A DNA stretch of 7,256 nt from JBOGEN01 sp050743265. Its GTDB lineage: Bacteria; Actinomycetota; Actinomycetes; JBOGEN01. This document shows positions 4,425-7,256 of this stretch, piece by piece. Position 1 is the stretch's first letter. Each line of letters begins with the position of its first letter. Location of the stretch: NCBI GenBank assembly GCA_050743265.1, contig JBOGEN010000097.1, positions 1 through 7,256 of the forward strand. The letters run 5' to 3'. Both the position numbers and the translations under genes were made by a program. Under the pieces are notes generated by a model. The model was given only the letters and a program-made list of their open reading frames with translations. It searched no databases and had not been told where the DNA came from.

Positions 4425-7256
4425 GTGGCGTCGACCGCCGTCGTCTACCACCTGATCGCCCGCGACTCGGCCTCGCGCACCTTCTCCAAGGTCGGCCGCT
4501 CCGCGGACGCGATGGGCGGGAGGACGTCGAAGGCCTCCCGCGCGATCGCCGTCGCCGGCAAGGTCGCCGCCGGCGCGGCGGTCGGAATTGGCCTGGTCGG
4601 CGCGTCGGTGATCAAGGCCGGCGTCGACTACGAGAAGTCGCTGAACACCTTCCAGGCGGTCTCGAAGGCCACCCGCAAGGAGATGGACGCGGTCCGGACG
4701 AAGGCGAAGGCCCTCGGCTCGGACATGGACCTGCCGGCCACCTCCGCCGCCGACGCGGCCCTGGCCATGACCGAGCTGGCCAAGGGCAACCTGTCGGTCA
4801 AGGCGTCGATGGCCGCATCGAAGGGCGTGCTCGCCCTGTCGGCCGCCGGGCAGCTCGAGGTGGCCGACGCGGCGACGATCACCGCGGACGCGCTGAACGC
4901 GTTCCGGCTCAAGGGCAACAAGGCGACCCACGTCGCGGACCTGCTCGCCAACTCGGCGAACGCGTCGACCGGCGAGGTCTCCGACATGGCCCAGGCGCTG
5001 CAGATGTCCTCGGCGGTGTACTCGAAGGCCGGCCTGAAGATCGAGGACCTGACCACGGGCATCAGCCTGATGGCCAACGCCGGGATCAAGGGCTCGGACG
5101 CCGGCACGTCGATGAAAACGGCCCTGCTCAAGCTGCAGAACCCGTCGTCGGAGGCGGCGGCGACGATGAAGGAACTGGGCATCGACATCTACGACGCCCA
5201 GGGCAACATGAAGCCGTTCCGGGCGATCATCGACGAGGTCTCCAGCTCCACGAAGGGGCTGACGCAGAAGCAGAAGGACCAGAAGCTCGCCACGATCTTC
5301 GGCTCGGACGCGATCCGCGCGGCGAACACCGTGCTCGCGAACGGCACCGACGCGTACGACAAGATGCGGCGCAAGGTCGTCGACGGCTCCGGCGCGCTGA
5401 AGGTGGCCAAGGCCCGCACGAAGGGCGTCGGCGGCGCCTGGGAGGCACTCAAGTCCCAGGTCGAGACCGCCCAGATCGAGATCTTCGAGAAGATCGCGCC
5501 ACTGGTGGACAAGCTGCTCCGCGGCGCAGCCACCGCGATCCCGGTCGCGATGGACGCCGTCGGCAAGCTCGTCGGCGCGATCACCGGCGGCTCGAACAAT
5601 GCCACCGACTCGGTCGGACGCCTGCGGGGCGGGCTGGAGAAGGTGCACCGCAAGGCCCGCGACGAGCTCCCCACGAAGAACTTCCTCGCCCAGATCAAGG
5701 CCCGGGCGAAGGGCGGCAGCGGCGAGCTGTCTGCCATGGCGCGGCTCGTCGATGACGCGAAGCAGAAATGGAACGAGCTGCAGGCGTTCCTCTTCGGCCG
5801 CACCCGGATGGTGCGCGGCGTCGAGGTCAAGGACGACGCCGCGCTGGGCATCGTGGACCGCCTGGCGGGTGCGGTCCGCAACCAGGACTGGAGCAAGTTC
5901 GGCAGTGCCGTCGCCGACGCGATACGCGGGGCCATCAGCGGGCAGCTGCATCTGACTCGCATGCTCGAGCGGCTCGCGGATCAGATCGACTGGGTGAGGA
6001 TCGGCGAGAGGGCCGCCGAGGGGGCGCCCGCCTTCGTCGCGGGGCTGGCCAAGGGGATCTTCAACGCGATCACGGGGCGAGGCTCCAAGGGGGGCATGAG
6101 CCTCACCCGTTGGATCAAGGCGGGCTTCGTCATCGCCCTCGGGCCGATCCCCTATGTCGTCGGCAAGGCCGCTCGGGGCATCGGCAAGGGCATCGTCCTG
6201 GGGGCCGTGAAGGGCTTCTGGAGCAACGTCACCGACCTCAAGGACCGGATCGTCGACGGCTTCTGGCGGGCCTGGCGGGCTGTGAAGAGCTGGCTCGGGA
6301 TCTCCTCGCCATCCAAACGGTTCGCCGCGATCGGCCGCCAGATCGTCGAGGGCGCGATCCGCGGGGTGCTGGGCAAGCTCGACGGCCTGGCCGACGTCGC
6401 CGGCCGGATCGGCCGCAGGGTCATCGGAGCCGTGTCGGGCGCCGCGGGCTGGCTGAAGGACAAGGGCGCGAACGCCGTCCGCGGGCTGATCTCCGGGATC
6501 TTCTCGAAGATGGACTCTCTGGGGACCGCGGTCTCCGGGCTCAAGTCGAAGATCGTGGGCGGGCTGAAGGGCGCCGGGTCCTGGCTGAAGAACACCGGCG
6601 GCAACGTCGTCTCCGGCCTGGCCGGTGGGATCAAGGGCGCCGCCGGCGGGGCGAAGAACGCCGCGGTCGGCGTCGGCAAGGGCATCTACGGCGGCGTGCG
6701 GAACTTCTTCGGGATGCGGTCCCCGTCACGGCTGATGGCCCGCGTCGGGAACAACCTCATGATCGGGCTCGGCAAGGGCATCACCGCGAAGGCGGGCATG
6801 CCGAAGAAGGCCATGCTCAAGACGGGCGACCAGTCGGTGGCCAGCTTCAACAAGGGCTTCAAGCCACGCTCCGTCATCGCCATGGCGCTGAACATCTTCA
6901 AGAAGTTCACCGGGCACATGGCGAAGATCCCCGGGCCGCTCGGCCGGACGATGGACAAGGCGCACGAGAAGGTGAAGAACTTCCGCCGCGACTTCAACCG
7001 GCGCATGTCCGAGCTGAAGGGCAAGACGGTCACCGCCGGGGTGAACCTGAACGCCGGGGCGAAGCAGCTGCTCTCGAAGGGCTTCTCCTCGTCGAAGGTC
7101 GTGTCGCTGCTCAAGCAGGAGCGGGCGATGGCCCGCCGCGCGTTCGGTGGCGCGATCCGCGGGCCGGGCGGTGAGACGGCCGACCGCATCCCGGCGCTGC
7201 TCTCGAACAACGAGCACGTCTGGTCCGCGCGGGAGGTCCGCGGGGCGGGCGGGCAC
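4425..7256 (+). CDS. Tape measure protein (3' truncated by window end)
   Basis: The frame is open from GTG at 4425 to the last base (944 codons, no stop). GGAGG at 4411-4415 supports this start, and it lies 6 nt after the chaperone stop. Residues ~40-64 are hydrophobic and Gly/Ala-rich (AGAAVGIGLVGASVIKAGV). Residues ~65-320 match the TP901-type core of tape measure proteins (YEKSLNTFQAVSK, MTELAKGNLSVKAS, STGEVSDMAQALQMSSAVYS, GIKGSDAGTSMKTALLKLQN, ATIFGSDAIRAANTVL). Residues 566-580 (AGFVIALGPIPYVVG) are another hydrophobic stretch. Two 'G-x-x-SPS' segments lie at 628-630 and 766-768, with WLKDKGANAVRGL and WLKNTGGNVVSGL repeats (W676, W720) between them. The end, GGAIRGPGGETADRIPALLS and NNEHVWSAREV, is the usual C-terminal motif, so only a modest part is missing. 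It sets tail length and helps DNA entry into the cell; at about 1.5 A per residue, 944 residues would suit a tail of roughly 140 nm or more. Confidence 0.93.
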   Translation, partial: MASTAVVYHLIARDSASRTFSKVGRSADAMGGRTSKASRAIAVAGKVAAGAAVGIGLVGASVIKAGVDYEKSLNTFQAVSKATRKEMDAVRTKAKALGSDMDLPATSAADAALAMTELAKGNLSVKASMAASKGVLALSAAGQLEVADAATITADALNAFRLKGNKATHVADLLANSANASTGEVSDMAQALQMSSAVYSKAGLKIEDLTTGISLMANAGIKGSDAGTSMKTALLKLQNPSSEAAATMKELGIDIYDAQGNMKPFRAIIDEVSSSTKGLTQKQKDQKLATIFGSDAIRAANTVLANGTDAYDKMRRKVVDGSGALKVAKARTKGVGGAWEALKSQVETAQIEIFEKIAPLVDKLLRGAATAIPVAMDAVGKLVGAITGGSNNATDSVGRLRGGLEKVHRKARDELPTKNFLAQIKARAKGGSGELSAMARLVDDAKQKWNELQAFLFGRTRMVRGVEVKDDAALGIVDRLAGAVRNQDWSKFGSAVADAIRGAISGQLHLTRMLERLADQIDWVRIGERAAEGAPAFVAGLAKGIFNAITGRGSKGGMSLTRWIKAGFVIALGPIPYVVGKAARGIGKGIVLGAVKGFWSNVTDLKDRIVDGFWRAWRAVKSWLGISSPSKRFAAIGRQIVEGAIRGVLGKLDGLADVAGRIGRRVIGAVSGAAGWLKDKGANAVRGLISGIFSKMDSLGTAVSGLKSKIVGGLKGAGSWLKNTGGNVVSGLAGGIKGAAGGAKNAAVGVGKGIYGGVRNFFGMRSPSRLMARVGNNLMIGLGKGITAKAGMPKKAMLKTGDQSVASFNKGFKPRSVIAMALNIFKKFTGHMAKIPGPLGRTMDKAHEKVKNFRRDFNRRMSELKGKTVTAGVNLNAGAKQLLSKGFSSSKVVSLLKQERAMARRAFGGAIRGPGGETADRIPALLSNNEHVWSAREVRGAGGH

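Noticed and set aside
4415..5755. A 446-codon + strand frame starting in the chaperone stop region
   Set aside because: It is a +2 shadow of the tape measure gene with Arg/Gly-rich, motif-free sequence; the frame from GTG 4425 has the tape measure core and stays open to 7256.
3693..5951. A 752-codon open frame on the - strand, opposite the tape measure and chaperone genes
   Set aside because: It is a product of high GC with few stop codons. The protein is Arg/Gly/Leu/Asp-rich without any recognisable motif, and the + strand genes there have clear family patterns and ribosome binding sites.
5768..7174. A 468-codon + strand frame in the tape measure region
   Set aside because: Same shadow pattern, rich in Arg, Gly and Asp, without ribosome binding site; it lies fully inside the tape measure gene.
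1..7256. A new defence, retron or similar non-structural system
   Set aside because: Every substantial stretch is filled by phage structural genes; I see no reverse transcriptase, nuclease, toxin-antitoxin pair or structured non-coding RNA region.

Overview
The window is a stretch of the structural (late) region of a tailed phage or prophage with a long non-contractile or contractile tail (siphovirus-like layout is the best fit), most likely infecting or integrated in a high-GC Actinobacterium. The case rests on very high GC with strong G/C preference at third codon positions, GTG starts at four genes, and protein sequences that read like actinophage head-tail joining, tail tube, tail chaperone and tape measure proteins. 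All genes lie on the + strand, are tightly packed (several stop/start overlaps of 1-8 nt), and look like one transcription unit. No integrase, lysis, replication, tRNA or host gene is visible, so phage and prophage cannot be told apart.

Layout. 1-962: 3' part of a repeat-rich virion surface protein (end of a probable concanavalin/LamG-like domain, ten 18-residue repeats, then a shorter LTG repeat array). 955-1299: small Ig/BppU-N-like beta protein. 1296-2102: head-tail connector (gp6-like) with an extra N-terminal Ig-like domain. 2102-2566: probable tail terminator. 2582-2773: 63-residue small protein. 2792-2813: hairpin, possible attenuator. 2849-3349: major tail (tube) protein. 3346-3822: HK97 gp10-like tail completion/neck protein. 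3865-4332 and its -1 frameshift extension to 4418: tail assembly chaperones G and GT, with a G GGA AAC slippery heptamer at 4227-4233 followed by a possible pseudoknot. 4425-7256: tape measure protein, open to the window end (944 codons seen).

How they work together: the connector and terminator close the filled head and cap the tail; the tape measure protein, coated by the G/GT chaperones made in a frameshift-set ratio, is the ruler on which the tail tube protein polymerises; the repeat protein and the small Ig-like protein probably decorate the virion surface. The most notable items are the two-tier repeat protein placed just before the connector, the complete frameshift signal, and the gene order in which the gp10-like gene follows rather than precedes the major tail gene. 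I see no clearly new non-phage system in the window.
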